64,000 bases of DNA from Pantoea sp. CCBC3-3-1. Lineage in GTDB: Bacteria; Pseudomonadota; Gammaproteobacteria; Enterobacterales; Enterobacteriaceae. Positions 35,779 through 44,805 of the stretch are shown here, in pieces (positions within the stretch are counted from its first letter, which is position 1; each line of letters starts with the position of its first letter). Both the position numbers and the translations under genes were made by a program. Under the pieces are notes generated by a model. That model did no database searches. It saw only the letters and a program-made list of their open reading frames with translations, and had not been told where the DNA came from. The stretch is from NCBI RefSeq assembly GCF_007981265.1, contig NZ_CP034363.1, forward strand, positions 4,154,001 through 4,218,000, written 5' to 3'.

Positions 35779-36816
35779 ATGAACCCTGATGCAATCCCTA
35801 CCGTCTTCGACGGACATAACGATCTCCTGCTGCGCCTGTGGCTACAGGAAGAAGGCGATCCCGTTGCGGAGTTTCTGCAAGGGTCGATGAAAGGTCATCT
35901 GGATCTGCCGCGCATGCGTCGGGGCGGCTTTGCAGGCGGACTGTTTGCGGTATTTGTGCCTCCTGTACAGTACGCCAAACAGAGCAAAACGGCGTATGTG
36001 GAAGAAGATCATCATCCGCTGGCGATTACCGAAGCGCAAATTGCCCTGCTGCATACTATTGCCGAACGCTCAGACGGACAGGCGAAAGTCTGCCGCAGCG
36101 CGGGCGAGATTGAACAGTGCATTGCGCAAGGTGTGCTGGCGATGGTGCTGCATATTGAAGGGGCTGAGGCGCTGAATGAGCAGTGCAGCCAGCTTGACCG
36201 CTGGGTAGATAGTGGACTGAAGAGCATCGGCCCGCTGTGGAACCTGCAAAACTGCTTTGGTACAGGCGTTACGGGTGGTTTTCCCGGTTCGCCGGACAGT
36301 GGCGAAGGACTCACCGCCGCCGGACTGAATCTGCTAAAACTTTGCAATCAGAAAAAGCTGCTGATCGATCTGTCGCATATGAATGAGAAATCGTTCTGGC
36401 AGGTTGCTGAACACAGTAATGCGCCATTAGTTGCCACGCACTCCAACGTGCATGCGATCTGCCCCCAGCCGCGCAATTTAACCGATCGCCAGCTGGCGGC
36501 AATCGCAGAAAGCGACGGCTTTGTCGGCGTGAATTTCGGCAATGCGTTTTTGCGTGCCGACGGTAAGCGCGATGGCGATACGCCGCTCAGCGATATCGTT
36601 CGTCATCTGGATGCCCTGCTGGAAAAATTAGGCGAGAACCGCGTTGGCTTTGGTTCTGATTTTGACGGCATCAGCGTTCCCGATGCGCTGCAAGACGCCG
36701 CCGGGCTGCCGCGTCTGGTTGCGGCGATGTCTGCTGCCGGCTATTCATCTGAGCTGATTGAAAAAATAACCTGGCGCAACTGGCTGAGCGTACTGAAAAA
36801 AACCTGGGGGGAATGA
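35779..36816 (+). CDS. Membrane dipeptidase family (peptidase M19)
   Basis: Zinc dipeptidase of the renal dipeptidase family, 345 aa, cytoplasmic as no signal peptide is present. The metal site is seen in FDGHNDLLLR (H and D), in the glutamate of HIEGAEAL, and in ATHSNVHAICPQPRN; FGSDFDGIS carries the terminal aspartate. It lies 164 bases upstream of pqqA in the same direction. M19 peptidases are found next to pqq genes in other bacteria, which suggests a part in processing PqqA-derived peptide or the glutamyl-tyrosine intermediate (inference, since PqqF is also present). Confidence 0.85.
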   Translation: MNPDAIPTVFDGHNDLLLRLWLQEEGDPVAEFLQGSMKGHLDLPRMRRGGFAGGLFAVFVPPVQYAKQSKTAYVEEDHHPLAITEAQIALLHTIAERSDGQAKVCRSAGEIEQCIAQGVLAMVLHIEGAEALNEQCSQLDRWVDSGLKSIGPLWNLQNCFGTGVTGGFPGSPDSGEGLTAAGLNLLKLCNQKKLLIDLSHMNEKSFWQVAEHSNAPLVATHSNVHAICPQPRNLTDRQLAAIAESDGFVGVNFGNAFLRADGKRDGDTPLSDIVRHLDALLEKLGENRVGFGSDFDGISVPDALQDAAGLPRLVAAMSAAGYSSELIEKITWRNWLSVLKKTWGE

Positions 36817-36878
36817 ACCGTATCCCCGCCGGACCTGATTATCCCTGTTTTACGCAGGGTTGATATCGATGTGACATA

Positions 36879-36895
36879 GGCGCAACATTTGCGCC
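36879..36895. promoter_or_regulatory. Perfect palindrome upstream of pqqA (site 1)
   Basis: GGCGCAA-CAT-TTGCGCC has seven-base arms and lies 86 bases before the pqqA ATG, between the dipeptidase and pqqA. It could be a regulator operator; no known regulator motif was matched. Confidence 0.45.
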
Positions 36896-36900
36896 GCCAA

Positions 36901-36919
36901 ATTGTCAATATTTGACAAT
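36901..36919. promoter_or_regulatory. Perfect palindrome upstream of pqqA (site 2)
   Basis: ATTGTCAA-TAT-TTGACAAT has eight-base arms and begins five bases after site 1. It resembles a dyad operator and contains TTGACA, which could be a -35 element read rightward (36912-36917); a suitable -10 near 36935-36940 is not clear. Confidence 0.5.
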
Positions 36920-36980
36920 AGGACGATTACCTGCCGAACTTAATGGCGGCGTTTTTTATTAACACCAAGAGGATTTCACT

Positions 36981-37052
36981 ATGTGGACTAAACCTAAATT
37001 CGTTGATTTACGTCTGGGCTTAGAAGTAACGCTGTACATCTCTAACCGCTAA
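36981..37052 (+). CDS. pqqA: PQQ precursor peptide PqqA
   Basis: The 23-residue precursor from which pyrroloquinoline quinone is built. It ends RLGLEVTLYISNR, with the conserved glutamate and tyrosine (E15 and Y19, spaced E-x3-Y) that are cross-linked by PqqE. AGAGGA lies eight bases upstream of the ATG. It is too short for usual gene finders. A terminator-like hairpin directly follows, so most transcripts may carry pqqA alone. Confidence 0.97.
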   Translation: MWTKPKFVDLRLGLEVTLYISNR

Positions 37053-37058
37053 TCCCTT

Positions 37059-37087
37059 ATGCCCACGCCTGTGGGCATCTTTTTTTT
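37059..37087 (+). terminator. Intrinsic terminator between pqqA and pqqB
   Basis: ATGCCCAC / GTGGGCAT, a perfect 8-bp stem with loop GCCT, followed by CT and seven T's. It starts seven bases after the pqqA stop and ends before the pqqB start. Read-through would express pqqB-F at a lower level than pqqA, which fits the need for excess precursor. Confidence 0.9.
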
Positions 37088-37103
37088 CTTTCCTGGTCTA
37101 CAC

Positions 37104-38015
37104 ATGCAGATTAACGTTCTTGGTTCTGCGGCTGGCGGCGGTTTCCCACAGTGGAACTGCAACTGCAGAAACTGTCAGGGCGTGCGTAACGGCACCCTGA
37201 AAACTTCGGCACGCACGCAATCGTCCATCGCCATCAGCGATAACGGCGTCGATTTTGTGCTGTGCAACGCCTCACCAGACATTGCCCATCAGATTGCGGC
37301 CACGCCGGAACTGAATAAAAAAGGCGTGCTGCGCGGCACCGCGATCGGTTCGATTATCCTGACCGACAGCCAGATCGATCATACTACTGGCCTGCTGAGC
37401 CTGCGCGAAGGCTGCCCGCATCAGGTCTGGTGCACGCCCGAAGTGCACAACGATCTGACGACCGGCTTTCCGGTCTTCACCATGCTTTCCCACTGGAATG
37501 GCGGTCTTGTGCACCATGCCATCCAGCCCGGCGAACCGTTCCAGGTGGCCGTTTGCCCGGCGCTGAAATTTACCGCTATTCCGTTACTCAGCAACGCGCC
37601 GCCTTATTCGCAGTATCGTGACAGGCCGCTGCCTGGCCACAATGTCGCGCTGTTTATCGAAGATACCCGCAGCGGTCACACGCTGATGTATGCGCCCGGC
37701 CTGGGCGAACCGGACAGCGAGCTATTGGGCTGGTTGCAGAAGGCGGACTGCCTGCTGATTGACGGCACGCTCTGGCAGGATAATGAGCTGGCCAACACCG
37801 GCGTGGGCCTGAATACCGGCAAGGATATGGGGCACCTGGCGCTCGCCGAAGAGCAGGGGCTGATTGCGTTGCTGGCTTCGCTGCCGGCAAAACGCAAAAT
37901 CCTTATTCATATTAATAATACCAATCCGATCCTCGATGAAGCGTCGGCTGAACGTCAGGCGCTGACGCAGTACGGCATTGAAGTCAGCTGGGACGGAATG
38001 CGTATTGACCTGTGA
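37104..38015 (+). CDS. pqqB: PQQ biosynthesis protein PqqB
   Basis: Metallo-beta-lactamase-fold iron hydroxylase of PQQ biosynthesis, 303 aa, proposed to oxidise the tyrosine ring of the Glu-Tyr intermediate. It starts [20 protein letters not shown] with the CxxC-type zinc cysteines in CNCRNCQG; the metal-binding region is in [15 protein letters not shown]. An in-frame start at 37059 lies inside the terminator and is not credible. RBS is weak, consistent with low expression relative to pqqA. Confidence 0.95.
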   Translation: MQINVLGSAAGGGFPQWNCNCRNCQGVRNGTLKTSARTQSSIAISDNGVDFVLCNASPDIAHQIAATPELNKKGVLRGTAIGSIILTDSQIDHTTGLLSLREGCPHQVWCTPEVHNDLTTGFPVFTMLSHWNGGLVHHAIQPGEPFQVAVCPALKFTAIPLLSNAPPYSQYRDRPLPGHNVALFIEDTRSGHTLMYAPGLGEPDSELLGWLQKADCLLIDGTLWQDNELANTGVGLNTGKDMGHLALAEEQGLIALLASLPAKRKILIHINNTNPILDEASAERQALTQYGIEVSWDGMRIDL

Positions 38016-38026
38016 GCTTGCACAAC

Positions 38027-38791
38027 ATGAAGTCTGATTTTCTAACAGAACCGATGACGCCAGAAGCGTTTGAACAGGCGCTGCGCGCCAAAGGTGCTTA
38101 TTACCATATCCACCATCCTTACCATATTGCGATGCATAATGGTCAGGCGACCCGCGAACAGATTCAGGGCTGGGTGGCGAACCGTTTTTACTACCAGACC
38201 AGCATCCCGCTGAAAGATGCCGCGATCATGGCTAACTGCCCGGATCCGCAAACCCGCCGCAAGTGGGTACAGCGCATTCTCGATCACGACGGTCATGAAG
38301 GTAGCGAAGGCGGAATTGAAGCCTGGCTGCGCCTGGGTGAAGCCGTAGGCCTGGATCGTGAAAAGCTGCTTTCTGAAGAGATGGTGCTGCCTGGCGTGCG
38401 CTTCGCGGTGGATGCTTACGTTAACTTCGCTCGCCGTGCAGTCTGGCAGGAAGCGGCGTGCAGCTCGCTGACCGAGCTTTTTGCACCGGAAATCCATCAG
38501 TCGCGCCTCGACAGCTGGCCGCAGCACTATAAGTGGATTGAAGCGGAAGGCTACGGCTATTTTCGAGGCCGGCTGAGCCAGGCAAACCGCGACGTCGAGC
38601 ACGGTTTGCAGCTGGCGCTGGAATATTTCACCACCGCCGGGCAACAGCAGCGTATGCTGGAAATTCTCCAGTTCAAACTGGATATTCTGTGGAGCATGCT
38701 GGACGCGATGACCATGGCCTACGCGCTGAAGCGCCCACCGTATCACACCGTGACTGACCAGCCGGTATGGCATAAAGAGAGACTGCTGTAA
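38027..38791 (+). CDS. pqqC: Pyrroloquinoline-quinone synthase PqqC
   Basis: Cofactorless oxidase of 254 aa that performs the final ring closure and eight-electron oxidation to PQQ. The sequence is very close to the Klebsiella enzyme: [60 protein letters not shown] and [14 protein letters not shown] with the active-site His, Tyr and Arg residues. I choose ATG 38027; a GTG at 38012 overlapping the pqqB stop would add five residues. Confidence 0.95.
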   Translation: MKSDFLTEPMTPEAFEQALRAKGAYYHIHHPYHIAMHNGQATREQIQGWVANRFYYQTSIPLKDAAIMANCPDPQTRRKWVQRILDHDGHEGSEGGIEAWLRLGEAVGLDREKLLSEEMVLPGVRFAVDAYVNFARRAVWQEAACSSLTELFAPEIHQSRLDSWPQHYKWIEAEGYGYFRGRLSQANRDVEHGLQLALEYFTTAGQQQRMLEILQFKLDILWSMLDAMTMAYALKRPPYHTVTDQPVWHKERLL

Positions 38792-39075
38792 TGACCTTTA
38801 CTGAGCAGCATATTCCCGCGTTTCGTCGCGGCTATCGTTTGCAGTGGGAACCGACGCAGGATTGCCACGTGATCCTCTACCCGGAAGGCATGGCGAAGCT
38901 GAACGACAGCGCCACCGCCATTTTACAGCTGGTGGACGGCAAGCAAACGCTGACCTCGCTGATTGCCGTGCTGAACGAGCGCTTTCCCGATGCCGGTGGC
39001 GTGGACGATGATGTAAAAGAATTTTTTGCCGAAGCCGTTGAACAGAAGTGGATAATTTTTCGTGAACCTGCTTAA
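38791..39075 (+). CDS. pqqD: PqqA-binding chaperone PqqD
   Basis: Peptide chaperone, 94 aa, that binds PqqA and presents it to the radical SAM enzyme PqqE. Winged-helix RiPP recognition element with [25 protein letters not shown] across the start and a [18 protein letters not shown] helix. The start overlaps the pqqC stop by one base (TAATG) and the end overlaps pqqE by 14 bases. Confidence 0.95.
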   Translation: MTFTEQHIPAFRRGYRLQWEPTQDCHVILYPEGMAKLNDSATAILQLVDGKQTLTSLIAVLNERFPDAGGVDDDVKEFFAEAVEQKWIIFREPA

Positions 39076-40195
39076 ACCTCAGGTCAATCCGCCGCTATGG
39101 TTGCTGGCGGAACTGACCTATCGCTGTCCGTTGCAGTGCCCGTACTGCTCTAACCCGCTGGACTTTGCTCAGCAGGAAAAAGAGCTGACGACGGAGCAAT
39201 GGATAGAAGTCTTCAAACAGGCCCGCCAGATGGGTGCCGTACAGCTGGGGTTTTCCGGCGGCGAGCCGCTGGTGCGCAAAGATCTGCCTGAACTCATTCG
39301 TGCCGCGCGCGATCTCGGTTTTTATACCAACCTGATCACGTCCGGTATTGGCCTGACCGAGAAAAAGATCGATGCGTTTGCCGAAGCGGGCCTGGATCAT
39401 ATTCAGATCAGCTTCCAGGCAAGCGATGAAACGCTGAACGCCGCGCTGGCCGGATCGCAAAAAGCTTTTCAGCAAAAGCTGGCGATGGCGAAAGCGGTTA
39501 AAGCGCATGGCTACCCGATGGTGCTGAATTTCGTGTTACATCGCCATAATATCGACCAGATAGCGCAGATTATTGAGCTGGCGATCGAGCTGGAAGCCGA
39601 CGACGTGGAGCTGGCCACCTGTCAGTTCTATGGCTGGGCGCAGCTGAACCGCGAAGGTCTGCTGCCCACCCGCGAGCAGATTGCCCGCGCGGAAGACGTC
39701 GTGGCGCACTACCGCGAAAAAATGAAGGATTCCAGCAACCTGGCAAATCTGCTGTTTGTGACGCCCGACTATTATGAAGAGCGTCCAAAAGGCTGTATGG
39801 GCGGCTGGGGCGCGATTTTCCTGAGCGTCACGCCGGAAGGCATGGCGCTGCCCTGCCACAGCGCACGCCAGCTGCCGGTTCAGTTCCCGTCGGTGCTGGA
39901 ACACACGCTACAGGAAATTTGGTACGACTCGTTCGGCTTCAATAAATATCGCGGCTTTGACTGGATGCCGGAACCTTGTCGCTCCTGTTCAGAAAAAGAG
40001 AAAGACTTCGGCGGCTGCCGCTGTCAGGCCTTTATGCTGACCGGCAACGCCGATAATGCCGATCCGGTTTGCAGCAAATCACCGCACCACGGCAAGATCC
40101 TTGAAGCACGTGAGCAGGCCAACTGTACCAATATGCGCATCGATCAGTTGCAGTTCCGCAACCGCGTCAACTCTCAGCTGATTTTCAAAGTCTGA
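39062..40195 (+). CDS. pqqE: PqqA peptide cyclase PqqE (radical SAM)
   Basis: Radical SAM/SPASM enzyme of 377 aa that forms the carbon-carbon bond between Glu and Tyr of PqqA. The cluster-binding motif is [20 protein letters not shown] is the SAM-contacting GGE segment. A C-terminal SPASM domain carries [28 protein letters not shown] and a last cysteine (VCSK) for auxiliary clusters. GTG start within the end of pqqD. Confidence 0.96.
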   Translation: MNLLKPQVNPPLWLLAELTYRCPLQCPYCSNPLDFAQQEKELTTEQWIEVFKQARQMGAVQLGFSGGEPLVRKDLPELIRAARDLGFYTNLITSGIGLTEKKIDAFAEAGLDHIQISFQASDETLNAALAGSQKAFQQKLAMAKAVKAHGYPMVLNFVLHRHNIDQIAQIIELAIELEADDVELATCQFYGWAQLNREGLLPTREQIARAEDVVAHYREKMKDSSNLANLLFVTPDYYEERPKGCMGGWGAIFLSVTPEGMALPCHSARQLPVQFPSVLEHTLQEIWYDSFGFNKYRGFDWMPEPCRSCSEKEKDFGGCRCQAFMLTGNADNADPVCSKSPHHGKILEAREQANCTNMRIDQLQFRNRVNSQLIFKV

Positions 40196-40199
40196 TCAA

Positions 40200-42641
40200 A
40201 TGAGCGCCGCCCAACACTTACCGCTGACGCTGGAAAATGGCTTAAAAATCCATTTAATCCACGATCCCCAGGCAACACGGGCGGCCGCGCTGATCCAGCT
40301 GGCGGCAGGCACGCATGATGAAGCGCCACGGTGGCCGGGTCTGGCACATTTGCTGGAACATGTGCTGTTTGCCGGCAGCGAAAATTTTCAGAATGAACAG
40401 CGCCTGATGGCCTGGGGGCCGACAGAAGGTGCCAGACTGAACGCCACCACGCTGGCATGCAGCACCGCCTGGTTTTTTGAGATAGCGCCGGAAAAACTGG
40501 AAGCCGGATTGCGACGGCTGGTGGACATGCTGGCAAACCCGCTGCTTTCCGCCGAATCAGTGGCAACGGAAGCGGCAGCGATTGAGGCGGAATATCGCAT
40601 GCTGTGCAGCCATCGGCCAACATTGTGCGAGGCGGCACTGAGTCAGGCCTTTTGCGCGCCTCACGCTCTGCACGCTTTTCACGTCGGCAATCAGGCCAGC
40701 TTCGGTAATGACATCGCATTATTGCAACAGGCGCTAAAAGATTACCATCAGCGGTTCTTTTGTGGCGCCGCCCTTGAACTGTGGCTAAGCGGGCCACAGC
40801 CGCTGGAAACGCTGCACGCGCTGGCCAGCCAGTGGGGATCGGTTTTCCGCCATCATAATGCTTTTACCCGCTCTCCTGCCCCGCCCCTGCAACCCGCTTC
40901 CTGTCGCACGTTTTCACTACAGCATTCCGGCATGGAACAGCTTCAGCTGCATTTCCTGTTATCTGAACCTGATGCCTCATTGCTGTCGGTATTGCGCGAA
41001 CTGTTGACGGATAAAGCTGAGGGCAGCCTGCTTGCGGTACTGCGTGAAGCCGGACTGTGCGACGATGTTACGCTACTGGAGCCGTATCGCAGCCGGCGGC
41101 AGTCCGTACTGAGCGTGGCGTTTCTGCTGAGTGAGTCAGGGCTTGAGCAGTGCGCGGCCACTGAAGCCATTTTTAAACACTGGCTGGAAAGACTACGGCT
41201 GCTGACTGCCGACCAGCTGATGCACTACGCCACGCTGTCGCGACGCAGCTTTAACCAGCTCTCGCCAATGCAGCAGCTGCGTGAGTGGGCTTTTGGTTTC
41301 CCACCGGAAAACGCCCCGCCGCTAACGTTGCGCTGGCAGCGGCTGCTCGCTCAACTGCGTCCAGACAACATGGGCCGACTGTGGGTCTCTCCTGATGCCA
41401 CAGCGCCAGCGACAGGCGTACAGGGTTTTGCCCTGCATTCCGCCGCTATTGACTGGCCAACGGTGCCGGAAACGCCTCCGCCTGCGCTCGCCTTTCATAC
41501 CCCAGGCGCAGCCCTTACGCTGCCGGTTTTACCCCCGACGCAAAGCGCTTTACGCAGGCTGCCCGCCGTAGGTGAAACCGTACTGTTGCTGAATCCGCTA
41601 CCGGGCTGTTTGTCGGGTCATCAGGCCGCTGTCATTGAGGCAGCGCTCCAGCCTGTGATGGGAGAATGCCGTCATCGGGGCGGCGAGCTGCGCTTCTCTC
41701 GCCAGCAGGGCATATGGCTGCTACAGCTTAGCGGTAACGGCGATTTACTGCTTGCGAGTGCCGAAGCCATGCTGAACACGCTGAACGAACCGGGCGCCTC
41801 TGCCATTGCTCAGGGAAAACGGCAACACCATCAGGCGCAGCAACAGCTGTACAGCGATATCGCTATACGCTGCCTGCTGGCACGACTACCCGATCTGCTG
41901 ACGAGCGAGACAGAGCCACAAGCGCCTGCAAGCCAAAGCCCGCATCTGGCAAACGACCCGGCTTACGAAAGCCTCCACGGTCTTCGCTGGCAGGGAGGGC
42001 TATACGGCGGTGATGTCGGGTTACATCTTGCGCTGGCAAGGCTGCTGTCACGCCTGCCGGGGCAAATCATTGCTCAGCCGCAGCAGGCTAAGCGTTTCCC
42101 TTCCCACGCCTGTTCCTTCCCAACGGAAAGCCGTGATGCCGCCGTCCTCGTATTTTGTCCGGTACCGGATGCGGATAGCTTTGCTGCATGGCGACTGCTG
42201 GCTGCCCTGTTTGAACCACGATTTTTCCAGCAGCTGCGGGTGGAGCAGAATATTGGCTACGTGGTCAGCTGTCGCTTTCATCACACCGCAGGCCAGGCAG
42301 GCATTCTGTTCGCCCTGCAATCTCCCGCCCTGACGACAGAACAACTTTTTCAGCATATTGAAGCATTTGTCTGTGGTATGCGTGAGGTTATCGCGCAAAT
42401 AACCGTTGCGGAAATTGCCACTATTGCGGCGAGTTTGCAGGCAGAGCTTCCCTCATCTTTACCGGAAAACGTCTCTCAGATAACCGAACACTGGCTGCAT
42501 CAGCAGCTGGCCGTCCAGCCCCTGATGCAGGAAATGTACGTCCCGCTTCTCCCTTCCCGCCTGCAAATGGCTTATCAACAGCTCATCACAGACAGCAGCA
42601 CAACGTGGCGGCTGAGTAACAGTGCCCTGATTGCGCAATAA
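40200..42641 (+). CDS. pqqF: PqqA-processing protease PqqF (M16 family)
   Basis: M16 zinc protease of 813 aa that trims PqqA to the Glu-Tyr core. The inverted zinc motif reads HLLEHVLFAGS near residue 50, with the third ligand further on in EAAAIEAEY. Length and position after pqqE match the Klebsiella type; the rest (four M16 subdomains) is more divergent, as is normal for PqqF. ATG four bases after the pqqE stop. Confidence 0.92.
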   Translation: MSAAQHLPLTLENGLKIHLIHDPQATRAAALIQLAAGTHDEAPRWPGLAHLLEHVLFAGSENFQNEQRLMAWGPTEGARLNATTLACSTAWFFEIAPEKLEAGLRRLVDMLANPLLSAESVATEAAAIEAEYRMLCSHRPTLCEAALSQAFCAPHALHAFHVGNQASFGNDIALLQQALKDYHQRFFCGAALELWLSGPQPLETLHALASQWGSVFRHHNAFTRSPAPPLQPASCRTFSLQHSGMEQLQLHFLLSEPDASLLSVLRELLTDKAEGSLLAVLREAGLCDDVTLLEPYRSRRQSVLSVAFLLSESGLEQCAATEAIFKHWLERLRLLTADQLMHYATLSRRSFNQLSPMQQLREWAFGFPPENAPPLTLRWQRLLAQLRPDNMGRLWVSPDATAPATGVQGFALHSAAIDWPTVPETPPPALAFHTPGAALTLPVLPPTQSALRRLPAVGETVLLLNPLPGCLSGHQAAVIEAALQPVMGECRHRGGELRFSRQQGIWLLQLSGNGDLLLASAEAMLNTLNEPGASAIAQGKRQHHQAQQQLYSDIAIRCLLARLPDLLTSETEPQAPASQSPHLANDPAYESLHGLRWQGGLYGGDVGLHLALARLLSRLPGQIIAQPQQAKRFPSHACSFPTESRDAAVLVFCPVPDADSFAAWRLLAALFEPRFFQQLRVEQNIGYVVSCRFHHTAGQAGILFALQSPALTTEQLFQHIEAFVCGMREVIAQITVAEIATIAASLQAELPSSLPENVSQITEHWLHQQLAVQPLMQEMYVPLLPSRLQMAYQQLITDSSTTWRLSNSALIAQ

Positions 42642-42796
42642 AGCCAGTCACAACCTCAAGCGTAGGTACGTGATAAAACGGATAATCGTTTCAGCTCACA
42701 TATCTGATTAAGGTCTGGAACCGGATACCATAAAGTTTCTGCCGCTGTGAACCGATAGATCTGTTACCGGGCCACCCCTTCTTCAGAGTACGCCGC

Positions 42797-44434
42797 ATGC
42801 TAAAAAATATAAAAGTCGTCACCAGCATTATTATCATGCTGGTTGTTTTTAGTGGGCTGCTGCTGATCTCCAGCGCGCTCTCTTTCAACGCCATCAGCCA
42901 GGATAAAAACAACTTCACCCGCGCCAGCATTCTGACGCAGCAGCAGGGCCAGCTAAGCGACACATGGCAGGCATTGCTGAAAACGCGCATCAGTATTAAC
43001 CGCGCGGCGATCCGCATTCTGAAAAAACAGACCGACCCGGCGACGCTGGCCGGTATCAGCAAGTTACTGTCAACCGCCACCGATTCTCTTAATGACGCGG
43101 CGCAACATTTCAATGGTTATAAAAGCGTTCCGACTCAGGCCGGACAAAGCAGTGAACTGGCCTCAACGCTGGCGGGCAGCTATCAGCAGCTGTCAGAAAC
43201 GATGAAAATGTCGATTCAGTATCTGAGCGCTAATAATTACGAGGCCTACGGAAATCTGGAAGCGCAAAAAGCTCAGGACGATCTGGAGAACGTCTATAAC
43301 GTCTGGCGTACGCAAAATGCCAAACTGCTGAGCGTCGGCACCGTTGAAAATCACCAGGGTTTCAGCCATATGCTGTGGACGCTGGTGACAATTGTGGTGC
43401 TGTTAGTGCTGTTGGTCATCGCTGTCTGGCAGGTGATTAAAGGCGTGCTGCTGGCTCCGCTTAAGCAGGTTCAGACACATATTCAACGTATTGCCGAAGG
43501 GGAGCTGACCGAAACGCTGATCGTTGAGGGCCGTAATGAAATGGCCGAACTGGCGAATAACCTGGCGGCAATGCAGCAATCACTCATTACCACCGTCAGT
43601 CACGTACGTGAAAGCTCCGATGCGATTTACAACGGTGCCAGTGAAATCTCTATGGGCAATAACGATCTTTCCGCCCGTACCGAAGAACAGGCCGCTTCGC
43701 TGGAGCAGACTGCCGCCAGCATGGAGGAACTGACCGCGACGGTGAAGCAGAATGCGGAAAACGCCCGTCAGGCTTCACAGCTGGCAAAAAGTGCATCTGA
43801 AACGGCTGCAAAAGGCGGACGGGTGGTAGATGGCGTGGTCAGTACCATGAGTGAAATCACCGGTAGTTCGAAGAAAATCGCCGATATCATCAGCGTGATC
43901 GACGGTATTGCCTTCCAGACCAATATTCTGGCGCTGAACGCGGCGGTAGAAGCGGCCCGTGCAGGTGAGCAAGGCCGTGGATTTGCCGTGGTTGCCGGTG
44001 AGGTGCGTAACCTTGCCCAGCGCAGCGCACAGGCGGCGAAAGAGATTAAAACGCTGATAGAGGCTTCGGTCAGTCGGGTAGACGCGGGTTCCCAGCAGGT
44101 AATGCTTGCGGGTGAAACGATGCACGATATCGTCAGTGCGGTGATTCGCGTCACCGATATCATGGCTGAAATTTCTTCCGCTTCTGATGAGCAAAGCCGG
44201 GGAATCGATCAGATTGGCCAGGCCGTGACGGAAATGGATCGCGTTACCCAGCAGAATGCCTCGCTGGTTCAGCAATCCGCTGCCGCGTCCGCTTCGCTGG
44301 AGGATCAGGCCAGCCGCCTGGCACAGGCCGTTGCCGTTTTCAAAACGGGCCAGCACGGTAGCTTTGCGCCGGTGAAAAAGCCTCAGACGCCACGCAAAGC
44401 GGTGGCCAGTGAAGGTAGCTGGGAAACCTTCTGA
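42797..44434 (+). CDS. Methyl-accepting chemotaxis protein, Tsr-like
   Basis: Transmembrane chemoreceptor of 545 aa: TM1 (about 8-30), a periplasmic four-helix sensor, TM2 (about 194-216), HAMP, methylation helices and the highly conserved hairpin tip (GIAFQTNILALNAAVEAARAGE as overlapping motifs). The sensor contains TRISINRAAIR, similar to the amino-acid-binding TRNTLNRAGIR of Tsr, so amino acids are likely ligands. The C-terminus GSWETF matches the xWETF tether for CheR/CheB. It signals to CheA/CheW of a primary flagellar system that must lie elsewhere. Confidence 0.93.
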   Translation: MLKNIKVVTSIIIMLVVFSGLLLISSALSFNAISQDKNNFTRASILTQQQGQLSDTWQALLKTRISINRAAIRILKKQTDPATLAGISKLLSTATDSLNDAAQHFNGYKSVPTQAGQSSELASTLAGSYQQLSETMKMSIQYLSANNYEAYGNLEAQKAQDDLENVYNVWRTQNAKLLSVGTVENHQGFSHMLWTLVTIVVLLVLLVIAVWQVIKGVLLAPLKQVQTHIQRIAEGELTETLIVEGRNEMAELANNLAAMQQSLITTVSHVRESSDAIYNGASEISMGNNDLSARTEEQAASLEQTAASMEELTATVKQNAENARQASQLAKSASETAAKGGRVVDGVVSTMSEITGSSKKIADIISVIDGIAFQTNILALNAAVEAARAGEQGRGFAVVAGEVRNLAQRSAQAAKEIKTLIEASVSRVDAGSQQVMLAGETMHDIVSAVIRVTDIMAEISSASDEQSRGIDQIGQAVTEMDRVTQQNASLVQQSAAASASLEDQASRLAQAVAVFKTGQHGSFAPVKKPQTPRKAVASEGSWETF

Positions 44435-44447
44435 GTTGTTAATCTTT

Positions 44448-44475
44448 CCCGGCCACCGTGCCGGGATTATTTTCC
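44448..44475 (+). terminator. Terminator after chemoreceptor gene
   Basis: CCCGGC / GCCGGG (44448-44465) with a six-base loop, then ATTATTTTC; it overlaps the end of the convergent Ner-like gene. Confidence 0.6.
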
Positions 44476-44679
44476 GTAACGCGTGGGCCAGATCCGCTCT
44501 GGCTTTTCATTGAGCGCTTCAGCAATAAGCTGTTCTCCTTTTGGCCAGGGACGCCGTAGTGCGTTAGCTAACGTTGAAGAGGCCAGACCCGATTCACGTG
44601 ACAATGCTGACAAATTCGTCCCCTGTTTTTTTAACGCCGCAATTATATCTGCAGGATGCCAATCTTTTTTATTCATCAT
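44467..44679 (-). CDS. Ner/SfsB-like DNA-binding protein
   Basis: Small HTH protein of 70 aa in the Ner (phage Mu)/Nlp-SfsB family: KKDWHPADIIAALKKQGTNL at the start, ALSRESGLASSTLANALRRPWP as the HTH, and IIAEAL-type tail here as LIAEALNEKPERIWPTRY. E. coli SfsB and phage Ner repressors share this layout. A G-rich RBS (GGCGGGGG) precedes two consecutive ATGs; I take the first. It is divergent from the C-protein gene and may share its operator region. Confidence 0.8.
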   Translation of the reverse strand: MMNKKDWHPADIIAALKKQGTNLSALSRESGLASSTLANALRRPWPKGEQLIAEALNEKPERIWPTRYGK

Positions 44680-44712
44680 TACCCCCGCCTGAATTATTAA
44701 CAACTTTTAAAT

Positions 44713-44731
44713 TGTGGACTATGAGTCACAC
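44713..44731. promoter_or_regulatory. C-box-like operator, distal site
   Basis: TGTG-GACT-ATG-AGTC-ACACA, an interrupted palindrome with the GACT-N3-AGTC core that restriction-modification controller proteins recognise. It lies about 34 bases upstream of the Ner-like gene and 75 upstream of the C-protein gene, so could govern either. Confidence 0.6.
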
Positions 44732-44761
44732 AGCATAGCACGCTATTTAACAAATGTGGTT

Positions 44762-44783
44762 GATAGTCCGTGGACTATTAGTC
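44762..44783 (+). promoter_or_regulatory. C-box operator (double site) upstream of the C-protein gene
   Basis: GATAGTC-CGTG-GACTATTAGTC. This reproduces the two-half-site layout of known controller-protein operators, in which a TAGTC half is joined by a CGTG-type spacer to a GACT-N3-AGTC half. It ends 22 bases before the start codon, the location expected for autoregulation. Confidence 0.75.
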
Positions 44784-44805
44784 CGCAAAGCGCAATGCTA
44801 ATGAG

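Noticed and set aside
38042..38773. 243-aa frame antisense to pqqC
   Set aside because: Shadow of a highly conserved gene; composition is atypical.
40174..40797. 207-aa minus-strand frame over the start of pqqF
   Set aside because: Proline- and arginine-rich shadow of the M16 protease gene.
43775..44356. 193-aa minus-strand frame within the chemoreceptor gene
   Set aside because: Antisense to the most conserved part of the receptor; a frequent artefact in MCP genes.
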